Below are positions 24,601 to 33,476 of a DNA stretch of 64,000 nucleotides, one piece after another. The stretch comes from Batillaria attramentaria (Eukaryota > Mollusca > Gastropoda > Batillariidae). Every line of letters starts with the position of its first letter. The first letter of the stretch is position 1. The stretch spans positions 478,935 through 542,934 of the forward strand of contig JACVVK020000460.1 of the NCBI GenBank assembly GCA_018292915.2, given 5' to 3'. The position numbers and the translations under genes are program-made. The notes beneath the pieces were generated by a model that saw only the letters and a list, made by a program, of their open reading frames with translations, made no database searches and had not been told where the DNA came from.

Positions 24601-27600
24601 CGTAAACAAACCCGAACAAAATGATTTGCAAAAGATTTCTGGGAGACTCAGACCTTGACCCTAAACGCGTACCAGATTGGCCACAATCAAAACAAGGTCG
24701 CTACTTCTAGAATTTTCGTGAAAAACAAGAGAAACTTCTAGAACACAGAAAACAGATCTACATTATTGAAACAGTGAAACAATGTGAACTAAATGAGGCA
24801 ACTTCTCTGTTCCATTCAACCTTCTAAAAAAACAACACAACTGTTATCTTTCAGCACACAGACAAAACACAAACAAAACACACAGCCACACTCGTACAGG
24901 GATCAATTTTCTCGTGCGCCGTGCGACTATGTCTCATATTTTGATAAAATGTCGCATAGAAATTTTGCAAAATGCGTCATATGTCGCACGAACATAACAT
25001 CACAAGCGCATTTGACAACGCGAAGCAGAGATGCGCTGTCTGTGTCAGTCATAGAGTCTGTTACACTAATCTAATAATTAGTGATGAGGCTTACTTATCC
25101 CGCTTGCCGCGCGCGCTGCCAGGAACTCTCGCTCGAAAGAGTTGCAAAAAATATTGGCGCGTAATCAGTATTCTCAGTTCTGCGATCGAGAGGTCCTTTT
25201 CCTTTCAGAACCTGAACGTCACTGCACTTAGGAACAGGCTCTCGGCACAGACATGATATGTGACAGAGTGATGCGGGTGAACTTGATTGTATCATAGAAA
25301 ATGAAAATGTCTCATAAAAATGACTGGTCAAGGAGACAAGGTCTCATTGGCATATTTGAGTAAATCCATCCCTGCTCGTAACACTGTCCCCTTAGACAGA
25401 ATGATTCTAGCATAGTTTCTTAGCAGCTAGACTGGACAACAGCGGTCATCCACAATTTTCCCCTTGCCTTCGGAAAAGAAATATGCAGTCTTTATATTGT
25501 TCTTGTGTGTGTGGAGAGAGAGAGAGAGAGAGTTAACTGCATGATTTTATTTATTATCTTATACACTGTCAGGGGCTGTACTGTAGAAGAGAAATTTCTT
25601 TTTTATGTACATGTAACATAAAATAGACAATAAGATATTGTTATTGTATTCTATTGTATTACAGCTGTAGTTGAAATTTAAGGATGGTATGAGGATTCAA
25701 TAAAGGGGAGAATCACCTCATTTAGAAGGAGAGTCAATGTGTTAACTAGTTCATAAGTGTATACATCTTCAGTCTGAGAGATTTAGGGGGAAATATTTCT
25801 GTACAGAGGTGACTTGCGGGCTGACTTGCGAGCTGACTATAGCGCATTTGAAAAGGAGGACGACCACGAGCAGGCAGCGGACAACAGTCCTTTGCTTCAG
25901 GATCAGTACAACAGCTCTGATGACGAGCACATAGACCTGATGGAACGGATGACGCAGATGCAGGTAAGTGTAAAGGCTTGACCTAGGTGCCGTAGGCAAG
26001 GGCAGTTCACCAGTCAAACTGAAATTCTACACAGGGCACAAGCAGGTTTGTCACTAGCACCTATTCTGTATCAAACAACACGCAGCTCACATAATGCCCT
26101 GGCCTTCTTTCTGATGCCCTTTAACACATTTTGGTATCATGCATCAGTATCCCACTTGTTACACCTTTTTTTTTTTTTTTTTTTGCCCGTTAAGCGAAAA
26201 TCAGGCAAAATTACCGGCCCCCGTAATGTAGTGGTTAGCACTTCAGACCATGGACCGGGAGACCTGGGTTCGAGTCCCAGCCGAGGCAAGTGGGATTTTT
26301 CCTACCTAGGTCGGCTCCTACCCAGAGCAGGTGTGCTGTGGGTGGGCCCAATGGGGAAGCTGTTGCCACACAGCCGAGATTCACCCACTTCACGGGTGCG
26401 ACTTTGGGGGTGCTTCCATTGGTATGACACGTCTTGTGATGTGGATGATTGCACGGCCGGCACCGCAGGTGCCGTGGTTCCTGGGCCTGGTTGATGCCGG
26501 GATGTTTATGACAGGAATCGTGGAATACAGCCCTGTTCCGCGGTCCCAGACCACACAGACCTCCACAGCATCATCTTACCATCATCCTCATCTCCATCAT
26601 CATGCATAATAAAAAAAAAATTGCCGCAGCTTCCGAGCCCTCTATGGATTCCACCCATTACCAGGAAGGAACACCACTGGAGCCGGCAAAGAGTTGTGGC
26701 AGCAAAAAAAAAAAGAAAAAAAAGGCAAAATTCATGGTTACTTGGTGGCTCTTACTGCAGCAAACTCGAGTGTAATCACTCCCACTCAGGTAATTTTAAA
26801 TCCATGCATCAGTTTTATTTGCCCAGCCAGCTGACGTCAGTGTATTACATTCAGCCCCCTGCAGGGCCGTAGCAGCCCTACCGGCCACTCCGGCCATGGC
26901 CGGACCACTTTTTTGGCAAAAACAACAACAACAAAAAAACAACTCGTCTTCATGAGTACGGTCAGGAGGGTTTCTAAAGCAAAAGTTCTTCCAAAATAAA
27001 GCCTCCTCATCAAAATATTTTTTTAACTTGCGTTTCCCCGTTCAAACAAGTAACAAGTAATTCTTTTGTTTTCCGTTGAAGTTGAGGAGAACATAATGGC
27101 CAGGGACCGTACCTTTTTATTTATTTTTTATGGCCGGAGCACTTTTAGGAGCTGTGCTACGGCTCTGCACTGTCATTACAGTAGACTATTTGAGCTTAAA
27201 AGGCGCCCTCATAAATGCAACTGCAGGGGCCATTATATCTTCCACCTTTTGAAAATTGGGCGCCCCCCCCCCCCCTCCCCCGTACTTACCTTAGCAAGAA
27301 TCCACGGCGAAACTGATCTACTTACAAATATTTGCAGCAGTTGAGGGTCAGCAGTGATGATGAGGAAGACGACAAGGCTGATTCTGAAGACACTTCACCT
27401 GGTGATGTTTCTTTTTCCTACTTCTTTTCCTTGATATTTTCTTCTCTTTTTTCCTATGTGACGCGTATCGGCACCCGATAAGCCATCTGCATTGTTCCTT
27501 GCGTTTCGAAAGTACAAGACCGCTTCCTTGGAACCCTCTCTCCATATTTTCGTGGTCCTTTTGTAAATTTGGAGGGTCCATGGTCTTTTGGTATGAAAAG

Positions 27601-28498
27601 CCTGAAAGTCAAAACCATCTGTTGCTGTTTACAAAAGTATTCAAGTAGGAAAGATGGGTGTGAATTCTAGCCTGTGAGCCAAAGCGAATTGGCAATGCCA
27701 GGAACCCGCACGCTTTCCAAAAAGAGAATTATGACTGGACAAAAAGTCCCCAGCGGAACTGCGATGCTGCAAGTGTCCACTGCTAGTTACAAATCACTTT
27801 ATATTCATCGCATTTCCGGGAGAGTGTTTGTCACGGCGAGAAAAAAAAAAAGAAGTCCCGTGTGATATGCTGTTCTCAAATTTGTTCATCAATTTCAGAG
27901 TTTTGTGTGTACAAATATGCACAAGTGTGCGTAATCGAGAAAACTGCATCTGTATTATTATTATTATTTTTATCATCTTACTTTACAATTTACTGGGTCT
28001 TTTGTTTGTAGTTTTGCTGGCAGGGGAACAGTCCGACAGCACAATCCTTCCTGTGGACGGTGGCATACAGTCCGCTATTGGTCTCAACGCTTATGAAATT
28101 CGTAAGTAACTGGCATCAACAGTATTCGCAAAAGAAAAAAAAAAACGCAACCAGTTATTATAAACTTTACACCGGTTTTCGCTACAAACATTAACCTGAA
28201 TGGGTAGATGATATTGGTGAATTTTTGCGCCATGCATCTGGTCGTGCAACTTTTATTTTGTATTTGAAATCACAGATCCTGTTTCAGTGGCGTCGTGACT
28301 TTGTTTTCCGCTCACATTTTTGTTGTTGTTTCTTTCAGACACAACTGTGCCATACAGGGATGATGAAACACATCACATTTACAAGGAGAATCGGCTGTCA
28401 AGGATCTCAAGGGAACATTTGGCGGAGATTGTGTGTGGCATGATGAACAGTGGTGAGAACATTAGATGCTCGTGTATACAAATGTGTTTGCGTGTGCA

Positions 28499-28562
<64 letters not shown>

Positions 28563-29244
28563 CTTTTCATTGCGTTCTTTGTTCGACGACCGGCGCCTCA
28601 CTGTGCGTAGCCAATCGCACGCTCATCTCGCTAAAGTGCAACTACAGCAAATGTGTCAACCTTCAGAATCAACAGCAGACCGCTCGATCCTTGCGTAGAA
28701 ATGTCACTCCATCAGTCCGCGTGTGTAGTGTATCTGGGACATCGCCTTGGAGTTGAGAGGGTCCCAGTTTCCGACCCCGCCACAGTGTAGCAGGGGAGCA
28801 AACTCTCGTTGGTGTTGAATGTTGTGTGTGTGTGTGTGTGTTAGGCTGGGGAATTTGGTAATTTTCAGCCAATTTCCTATCCGTTCAGCCTAAAAAAAAA
28901 AAAAAAAAAAGCCTTGAAGTTTCTGCGGAAGAAACCGCCAGGTGTAAATGTCATGTTCGTTACATGTATTTTACTTCTGGGTGCCAGGAGACGCCACTAA
29001 CTGTATTTGAAATTATTGGTAAATTTGTTTCCTCTACCCCCTGGTGGGGAGCCGGGGTGGCCAAATGGTAGAGCGTTGGATTTCTAATGCTCGGGTTGTG
29101 AGTTCGTATCCCGGCTGGGGCCAAATATTTGTGCTGGCTTTTTCATCGTTGCCCCGTCTTTGATATCACCTGTATGTGGTGGAAAAGGACGTTAAACACC
29201 CAAACACCCACCCACCCCCCTGGTCCCCCCCGTCCTGGGTTTCA

Positions 29245-29327
<83 letters not shown>

Positions 29328-29344
29328 TGTGTGTGTGTGTGTGC

Positions 29345-29375
<31 letters not shown>

Positions 29376-31363
29376 CTGACACTCCATTTGAATTTCCCGT
29401 TGGGGATAATCAAGTAATTCGATTGATTAATTTTTTTTCTTCCATGATGGTCGCAGGTCTGGGTGGCTCGGTGTACTTCGGCCTCACGAAGGACGGACAG
29501 GTGCAAGGGATCAAACTGACGAGGGACGAGCGAGACGAAATGCGACTGGGCATCGATCATCTTATGACCAACTGTTTTGTGCCACCTGTTTTCCACAACC
29601 AACTGGATATTATTTACAAGCCCGTGTTCAAACGGCTGGAGAACAGACAGTTTGCCACCTTCGTCGACCTCTTTGTTGTTGGTGAGTCCGGTAATTTAGT
29701 GTGATCCAGTGTGTTGCCATGGGAGCCGGGATAGCCAGATGGTAGAGCGTTGGACTTTCAGTGCTTGGGTTATAATAAAAAGTTATGAGTTTGAACCGGT
29801 GGCTGGGGAAAAATATTTGTGCTGGCCTTCGTCTCGTTGTCCCGTCTTTGATATCACCCATACATGGTGGAAAAGGACGTAAAACTCCCAAACACCCACC
29901 CACTCAGTCATTGTGTTGCCTATGACTCAGATTTTTTCTCAGATTTGTTTGCAATCAAGAATCGTTAATGGTTAACCATAATGGCTTCAACTGCACCATG
30001 TTGATGTGTTCAAACCTCCACTCCTTTTCTCTGCTGCTCAGCAAACATCTCTGTTGTAAAATTTAAAAAAAAAACCAAAAAAAAAACCATGCATGCACAT
30101 GATAACATAGATATTTTTTTGTTTTATTTTCAAAATTTCTGGAGAGAGAGAGAGAGCGCGCTCATGTCCCCTCTCTAAACAGGATTGCCTCTTTTTCCCT
30201 TTGTCATGCCTGAATAATTTTTCCTGGAGAGAGGAGTTTTGTCAGCCTAGGTAGGCAGTCTGTCTAGGGGAGGCATCCCCAAACTCTCACATCCCTCTGT
30301 GCTCACAGGGTACGACTTTTCAATCTTGAACACCCCCAACAGAAAACTTGATCCAGCCTGCTGAAGACAGACTGATCCAGCTACAGTGCTGGTTTGGGGA
30401 TCGCATCGGCGATCACGGTTATGTGTTGAATAATTTTTGTGTACTCGTACGTACTGATTTGTGAATATTTTCTTCCACAGAAATCCTCATCAAGGCCTCT
30501 GACAGCACTATATACAATATCTCAAAGAGCGGACACTGCTGGCACCGGTTTGGACCACACACCACGAAACTCAGCGTACAGGTACAGGTCATAAAGAAGT
30601 ACATAGGTCTTGCAGAAACGATCACTGTCATATCAATGGAACTCACTGCCTTCTGCCCTCCGTAATGTCCCCACACTCTCATCCTTTAAATAACAACTCA
30701 AAACATACCTGTTCCGTCAGGCCTTTCCATAGATAACTAGGACCCTCTGTCCATGTTCATGTGTGTGTGTGGTGTGTGTGTGGGTATGTGTGTGGGTTTG
30801 TGCGCTCTGAGTCTGTCCTTCAGAGACGGGCACCTTATAAATATGATGTATTATTATTATTATTATTAACATAGATTTTGGGACAGGGTAGGTAGTGGAG
30901 CATACACAGAGTTGATTCTGGAGCACAGGATTGTGGGTATCCTGCCAGATTTGACAGAACTCTCTGTGTACATGCGTGTGCCACAGTCATTGTGTGTCTT
31001 TTATCTGGCATTTTTTTCATACCATTTTATTTTATTTTTCCTAACTTTGTGATCACAGAGAGCTCGCTAAGTGTAAGCACTACATAGATATCCATTCCTC
31101 CTCTTCTTCTTTTTTTTTTTTTTTTTTTTTTAAAAAGAGCAGTCTTCTTGTTGGATTTGTGGAATAAAAATCCCCTCATAGAAGTAAATGTCGACATGCA
31201 GTACGTTCCTCCTGGCGTTCCAGCGTATGGTTCGCTGATGTGCATTTCACTTACGTTTCAGGACGTTCGTCAGCTCATAACCCTGGACGAGGAGGCAAAG
31301 TACAAGGATGAAATTCGCTGCTTGAGGGAAGAACTCCGAAACCTGAAACTGAAAGCCAAGTGA
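13670..31363 (+). CDS. ARM-like / extended Tudor / Schlafen AlbA_2 protein (12 exons, 5' end open)
   Basis: Probably an RNA-pathway protein; I know no name for this architecture. Exons: 13670-14146, 14662-15400, 16671-16757, 20955-21119, 22133-22264, 25809-25963, 27338-27401, 28024-28101, 28339-28452, 29457-29681, 30481-30581, 31262-31363 (stop TGA). All junctions keep phase, giving 812 residues from the ATG at 13670, which directly follows an AG acceptor, so more N-terminal sequence is possible. Domains: Leu-rich ARM/HEAT-like helices (1-210), Ser/Pro-rich linker (about 214-280), extended Tudor (about 285-405; [26 protein letters not shown]), ARM-like helices (about 430-530), acidic linker (533-605), AlbA_2 (about 634-735; [28 protein letters not shown]), coiled coil (780-812). 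The usual Tudor DYGN reads DFGF, and the second acidic position of the Schlafen ExxxxE motif reads Ile, so nuclease activity is doubtful. The eighth exon could instead start at the earlier acceptor gtttgtag. Confidence 0.85.
15680..15856 (-). mobile_element. Partial, decayed SINE S3
   Basis: Minus-strand remnant with the S3 segments CAAAGCAGAG..AGGGGGAG, CGGCCCGAATGAACTGTGCC and AGGGAAAAATTCTT, diverged in the B-box. Just upstream, 15413-15500 begins TTAACTCATTCTAC with repeated GAGTATACTCGTAC, resembling the piggyBac-like end at 17328, but no partner end was found. Confidence 0.65.
16206..16583. mobile_element. CAGGG MITE with 6-bp TSD ggaatg
   Basis: Starts CAGGGTTCGCATTAACTGGC and ends CCTAGCGCGAACCTTG, flanked by ggaatg (16200-16205, 16584-16589). 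Nearly the same sequence recurs at 47383-47772. The interior carries repeated GGGACTGGTTTTATTT-like motifs. It ends 87 bp before the third exon of the ARM-Tudor-Schlafen gene. Confidence 0.85.
16851..17167. mobile_element. MITE with ~20-bp TIRs (GAGATAGAC(A/G)CACCGC)
   Basis: Left end TAAAGAGATAGACACACCGC, right end the inverse of TATAGAGATAGACGCACCGC. The interior has a short tandem duplication (CCAATGCT..ACGCGCTATG / ATGTAAACAGCTG, at 17022-17093). A TA target site is possible. Confidence 0.65.
17328..17987. mobile_element. piggyBac-like element, non-autonomous, TTAA target
   Basis: Flanked by TTAA at 17324-17327 and 17988-17991. Ends CTCATTCTACCCTGCGCC and the inverse CCCTTTCTACCCTGCGCC fit piggyBac termini. 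Inside, 17571-17680 (+) reads [20 protein letters not shown] followed by DSDFEPE, which resembles the acidic N-terminus of piggyBac transposases and then breaks off. So this is an internally deleted copy. Confidence 0.8.
18106..19327. mobile_element. pogo/Tigger-like MITE (1.2 kb) inserted in a LINE tail
   Basis: Terminal inverted repeats CAGTGGACGCCGGATATAAG and CAGTATACGCCGGTTATAAG, with repeated AACTCGGATATAAGAAA motifs inside both ends and TA on each side. The flanks are both tacttactta, the TAAG-type 3' tail of the LINE fragment that resumes at 19328, so the MITE split that tail. It contains (CT)n, a truncated CAGGGCTCGCGTTAA end near 18637 and poly(T). Confidence 0.75.
19328..19475 (-). 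mobile_element. 3' fragment of a non-LTR retrotransposon (RT C-terminus)
   Basis: The minus strand encodes [20 protein letters not shown], matching the C-terminus of the element at 35165-38452 ([19 protein letters not shown]), then is deleted to a 3' end CACTTGGAGTCATGGGCCTA followed by a TAAG tail. A + strand copy is at 56790-57075. Confidence 0.8.
19570..20066 (-). mobile_element. tRNA-derived SINE, family S2, full length with 15-bp TSD
   Basis: Complete ~490 bp S2 on the minus strand, from the tRNA-like head (GGCCCCCGTAGTGTAGTGG) to GAGTTGTGGCAGC and a poly(A) tail. Target-site duplication AGTCGGATGAATTGT on both sides (left near 19555, right near 20070). It defines the S2 family here. 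Confidence 0.92.
20081..20954. other. Intron sequence, no feature recognised
   Basis: Intron between exons 3 and 4 of the ARM-Tudor-Schlafen gene. Mixed composition. It ends in the acceptor gttctttcttccag before 20955. No element ends were found. Confidence 0.4.
21668..22089. mobile_element. CAGTG MITE, decayed ends
   Basis: Begins CAGTGATCGCGCTAGGAATT and ends with the inverse TAGTGATCGCGTTAACCGGT; internal ACCGGTCC motifs and a poly(C) run (about 21940-21957). Related to 1728-2124. A 6-bp duplication is not visible. It ends 43 bp before exon 5 of the ARM-Tudor-Schlafen gene. Confidence 0.65.
22283..22662 (+). mobile_element. tRNA-derived SINE, family S2
   Basis: Head TGGTCCCCGTAGTGTAGTGG, internal deletions relative to the 19570 copy, (CAT)n stretch near 22600, and the end CTGCCCTGGCTTTTCATCCC. 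It begins about 20 bp after the donor of exon 5. Confidence 0.85.
22664..22765 (-). mobile_element. Partial SINE S3
   Basis: Minus-strand 3' portion of S3 (ATTCACGTG, GAATGTGTGTG, AATGCAAGTCTTAATTTC on the minus strand), truncated on both sides. Confidence 0.55.
22768..23125 (+). mobile_element. tRNA-derived SINE, family S5
   Basis: tRNA-like head (TTTGGTCTAGTGGTGAAAGT, B-box CTTCAAATCCC), then CTTTCCAAATC, CAGACTTGTTTAC, TGTCCCACTGTC, CCCACGTCCATCTT and GGCAGCAGGCTTTCGCTGCT. The same order occurs inverted at 41040-41395. Confidence 0.75.
23398..23575. mobile_element. 178-bp pogo-like MITE, TA target, copy 1
   Basis: Ends CAGTCAAACCTGTGTAAGG and, inverted, CAGTCGAACCTGCCAAGG, flanked by TA on both sides. 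It is the reverse complement of 34489-34666, with the same length of 178 bp and very few differences. Confidence 0.85.
23589..24037. mobile_element. CAGGG MITE with 15-bp TIRs and 6-bp TSD atgtat
   Basis: Perfect terminal inverted repeat CAGGGATGTCACTGG at both ends; atgtat at 23583-23588 and 24038-24043. The interior is rich in GGACA/TGTCC motifs (AGGACAAATGTCCTG, GGACATTTGTCCTG). Confidence 0.9.
24080..24190 (+). mobile_element. tRNA-like SINE head (family S4, single copy)
   Basis: GAGCGGTGGTGTAATAGGTA and GGGTTCGAGCCCAGGTTGAG look like A and B boxes of a tRNA-derived promoter, but the anticodon region is long and irregular. No second copy was found in the window. Confidence 0.45.
24190..24830 (-). 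mobile_element. Possible Penelope-like element fragment with hammerhead-like motif
   Basis: At 24207-24234 is a near-perfect palindrome (AAAGTCAGTATATATATA and its inverse). On the minus strand at about 24390-24415, GTGATGAAGG, a GGCCC/GGGCC stem with loop GCTGA, and TGAAAATTT resemble a hammerhead core (CUGAUGA, stem II, GAAA), but the first C is G. At 24620-24702 (+) a 27-codon frame starts [17 protein letters not shown]. Penelope-like elements are known to carry hammerhead ribozymes; the assignment is tentative. Confidence 0.35.
24897..25374 (+). mobile_element. CAGGG element with 6-bp TSD ctcgta and hAT-like transposase remnant
   Basis: Starts CAGGGATCAATTTTC and ends AAATCCATCCCTG; ctcgta at 24891-24896 and 25375-25380. 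A + strand frame at 24972-25256 ends in [20 protein letters not shown] before TGA. This resembles the C-terminal dimerisation helix of hAT-type transposases (ERSFS, then K/N..T..RNRLS). The 5' part of the transposase is missing, so the copy is internally deleted. It ties the CAGGG elements of this window to a hAT-like source. Confidence 0.75.
25381..25808. other. Intron sequence before exon 6 of the ARM-Tudor-Schlafen gene
   Basis: AT-rich, with one (GA)n run at about 25513-25531. No other feature is recognised. The acceptor used is tgtacagag, 2 bp beyond a more usual cag, because only that keeps the frame. Confidence 0.45.
26215..26722 (+). mobile_element. tRNA-derived SINE, family S2, full length
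   Basis: Head GGCCCCCGTAATGTAGTGGT, B-box GGTTCGAGTCCCAGCC, full body, end GAGTTGTGGCAGC and interrupted poly(A). Likely target-site duplication ggcaaaatt on both sides (about 26204 and 26723). Confidence 0.9.
26874..27164. mobile_element. Decayed CAGGG MITE
   Basis: Left CAGGGCCGTAGCAGC and right GCTACGGCTCTG form imperfect inverted ends, with CCGGCCATGGCCGG palindromic sequence and a GGCCGGAGCACTTTT / GGCCGGACCACTTTT repeat inside. No clean duplication flanks it. Confidence 0.5.
27500..27950 (+). repeat. Unclassified dispersed repeat, family R (copy 1)
   Basis: Shares CCATGGTCTTTTG, GTCAAAACCATCTGTTG, GTTTACAAAAG, GTGTGAATT, TGTTCTCAAATTTGT, TCAATTT..AGAGTTTTGTG and GTACAAATATGCACA with copies at 32370-32830 and 59795-60075, in the same order and orientation. 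No tRNA head or terminal inverted repeat is seen. Confidence 0.65.
28498..28830 (+). repeat. (GT)n tract plus dispersed 270-bp repeat (copy 2)
   Basis: (GT)n at 28499-28560 leads directly into the repeat that also occurs, inverted, at 12500-12772. In both places the microsatellite abuts the same edge, so the GT tract belongs to the element. Confidence 0.7.
29046..29222 (+). mobile_element. tRNA-derived SINE, family S1
   Basis: GGGGAGCCGGGGTGGCCAAA, B-box GAGTTCGTATCCCGGC, body CCAAATATTTGTGCTGGC, tail GTGGTGGAAAAGGACGTTAA and CACCCACCCACCC. It precedes the long (GT)n tract in the same intron. Confidence 0.9.
29247..29374. repeat. (GT)n/(GA)n microsatellite, ~128 bp
   Basis: Long (GT)n interrupted by GAGAGAGAG and GTGCGC. 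It sits about 80 bp before the acceptor of exon 10 of the ARM-Tudor-Schlafen gene. Open frames across it are artefacts. Confidence 0.9.
29721..29911 (+). mobile_element. tRNA-derived SINE, family S1 (diverged)
   Basis: Head GGGAGCCGGGATAGCCAGAT with an insertion before the B-box, body AAATATTTGTGCTGGCC, tail GTGGTGGAAAAGGACGTAAA and CACCCACCCAC. Confidence 0.85.
30590..30870 (+). mobile_element. 3' end of a CR1/Jockey-type LINE with (ATT)n tail
   Basis: The + strand reads [18 protein letters not shown], a stop, then [12 protein letters not shown], typical of the C-terminus of these LINE ORFs, then a (GT)n-rich 3' UTR and (ATT)n at 30849-30868. Confidence 0.75.
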
Positions 31364-31438
31364 AGACTGCGGACATGAGGGATTTCCATGAGATCGTTTC
31401 AGCGAGAGCTTTTAGTCGACCCGTTTCTAATCAGATTT

Positions 31439-32326
31439 GCAGATTAGAGAAGCAACAGTTTGAATGACAATACAGTATGGCTGTGGGTATGTTGATGATG
31501 TAGACACGTAGTGCAGATTAGAGAAGCAACAGTTTGAATGACAATACAGTATGGCTGTGGGTATGTTGATGATGTAGACACGTAGTGCAGATTAGAGAAG
31601 CAACAGTTTGAATGACAATACAGTATGGCTGTGGGTATGTTGATGATGTAGACACGTAGTGCAGATTAGAGAAGCAACAGTTTGAATGACAATACAGTAT
31701 GGCTGTGGGTATGTTGATGATGTAGACACGTAGTGCAGATTAGAGAAGCAACAGTTTGAATGACAATACAGTATGGCTGTGGGTATGTTGATGATGTAGA
31801 CACGTAGTGCAGATTAGAGAAGCAACAGTTTGAATGACAATACAGTATGGCTGTGGGTATGTTGATGATGTAGACACGTAGTGCAGATTAGAGAAGCAAC
31901 AGTTTGAATGACAATACAGTATGGCTGTGGGTATGTTGATGATGTAGACACGTAGTGCAGATTAGAGAAGCAACAGTTTGAATGACAATACAGTATGGCT
32001 GTGGGTATGTTGATGATGTAGACACGTAGTGCAGATTAGAGAAGCAACAGTTTGAATGACAATACAGTATGGCTGTGGGTATGTTGATGATGTAGACACG
32101 TAGTGCAGATTAGAGAAGCAACAGTTTGAATGACAATACAGTATGGCTGTGGGTATGTTGATGATGTAGACACGTAGTGCAGATTAGAGAAGCAACAGTT
32201 TGAATGACAATACAGTATGGCTGTGGGTATGTTGATGATGTAGACACGTAGTGCAGATTAGAGAAGCAACAGTTTGAATGACAATACAGTATGGCTGTGG
32301 GTATGTTGATGTCGTAGACACGTAGT
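31439..32326 (+). repeat. Minisatellite: 12 copies of a 74-bp unit
   Basis: Unit starting GCAGATTAGAGAAGCAACAG and ending GATGTAGACACGTAGT, repeated at exact 74-bp steps (31439, 31513, 31587 and so on). By eye the copies are identical except the last (GATGTCG). The array begins 76 bp after the stop codon of the ARM-Tudor-Schlafen gene, so it probably lies in its 3' UTR. Confidence 0.93.
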
Positions 32327-32369
32327 GTATGGTGTAAACAGTGGGCTTGGAAAATACAAGGGTCCCTGG

Positions 32370-32830
32370 GACTCTCTCTCCATATTTTTGTAAAGTTTAT
32401 GGCGGCCATGGTCTGTCGGTATAAAAAGTCAAAGTCAGAACCATTTGTTGTTGTTTAAAAAAGTCTCGGTCAAAACCATTTGTTGTGGTTGTTTACAAAA
32501 GTCTCAGTCAAACCATTTGTTGTTGTTGTTTACAAAAGTCAGTCAAAACCATTTGTTGAGGTTGTTTACAAAAGCATTCCAGTAGCGCGCGTGAGAGAGA
32601 TATATATATATATATATGTGTGTGAATTGTAGCATGTCGGCTATAGCGTATCGGCAAGACAAGGGACCGGCACGGTTGCCAAATAGCTCATTATTAGAGA
32701 CCAAAAACGTGCGTCCCCCATGACGCGGTGTTCTCAAATTTGCGCGTCAATTTACGGGTTTTATGCATACACATACGCACACCCGTGCGTAATCAGGAAC
32801 CACTGGTACAATCATGAAAATCATTTCCAT
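32370..32830 (+). repeat. Dispersed repeat, family R (copy 2) with internal tandem
   Basis: Same order of segments as 27500-27950. The AACCATTTGTTG..GTTTACAAAAGTC portion has been amplified to about four units at 32430-32575, followed by (TA)n at 32600-32616. Confidence 0.65.
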
Positions 32831-33386
32831 CTTATAACATTGTTATGGGTGATGCCGATTTTTATATTACCATGTCGCTTGTTATCATACATCACTCATG
32901 GAACTGTTCCGACAAGGCAGCTGAAAGGCACATTTTGAGCTAAAAAAATGACAAAGAATGACCATAGTTCAACTATTTGTGACATTGTTTTACTGCAATA
33001 CATTTATGAATATGAGGCAGCTGAATTAAAGGGCATTTTAAACATCAATGGTAAGATAGCATGATCTCGGTATTGCTATACCTCTGTTACCGTAAGTCTT
33101 TTTCTGTTGTCTGCGAGCCTTCACCAGTGCACTGCCAGTCCGCACTTTATTTTGTTGTGCTACCGAGTAGCATTATTTGAATACTTCGGCCAGATTAGTA
33201 ATACCAGCTTAACGTTGAATCAAGCAGGCTGCCTGCAGGTGTATCTTTTTGTACAGTCTGAAGGAGTATCAAATCAAAACGTCATCCTTTCCGTCCGTAT
33301 GGTGGTCATGTTATGTTTGAAGTGTTTGTGACATGACATTCACTTTATTTTCCTGGATGTCTTCCCCATACAATCAAAACAAGCCC

Positions 33387-33427
<41 letters not shown>

Positions 33428-33437
33428 TGTCTGTCTG

Positions 33438-33476
<39 letters not shown>

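Noticed and set aside
25795..25810. Using the acceptor gtacag (25801-25806) for exon 6 of the ARM-Tudor-Schlafen gene
   Set aside because: It shifts the frame and gives a stop within the exon; the acceptor two bases later keeps [15 protein letters not shown] open.
31148..31363. Extending the last exon of the ARM-Tudor-Schlafen gene upstream to 31148
   Set aside because: The open frame continues upstream, but the acceptor ttacgtttcag at 31261 and phase 0 from the previous exon fit the shorter exon.
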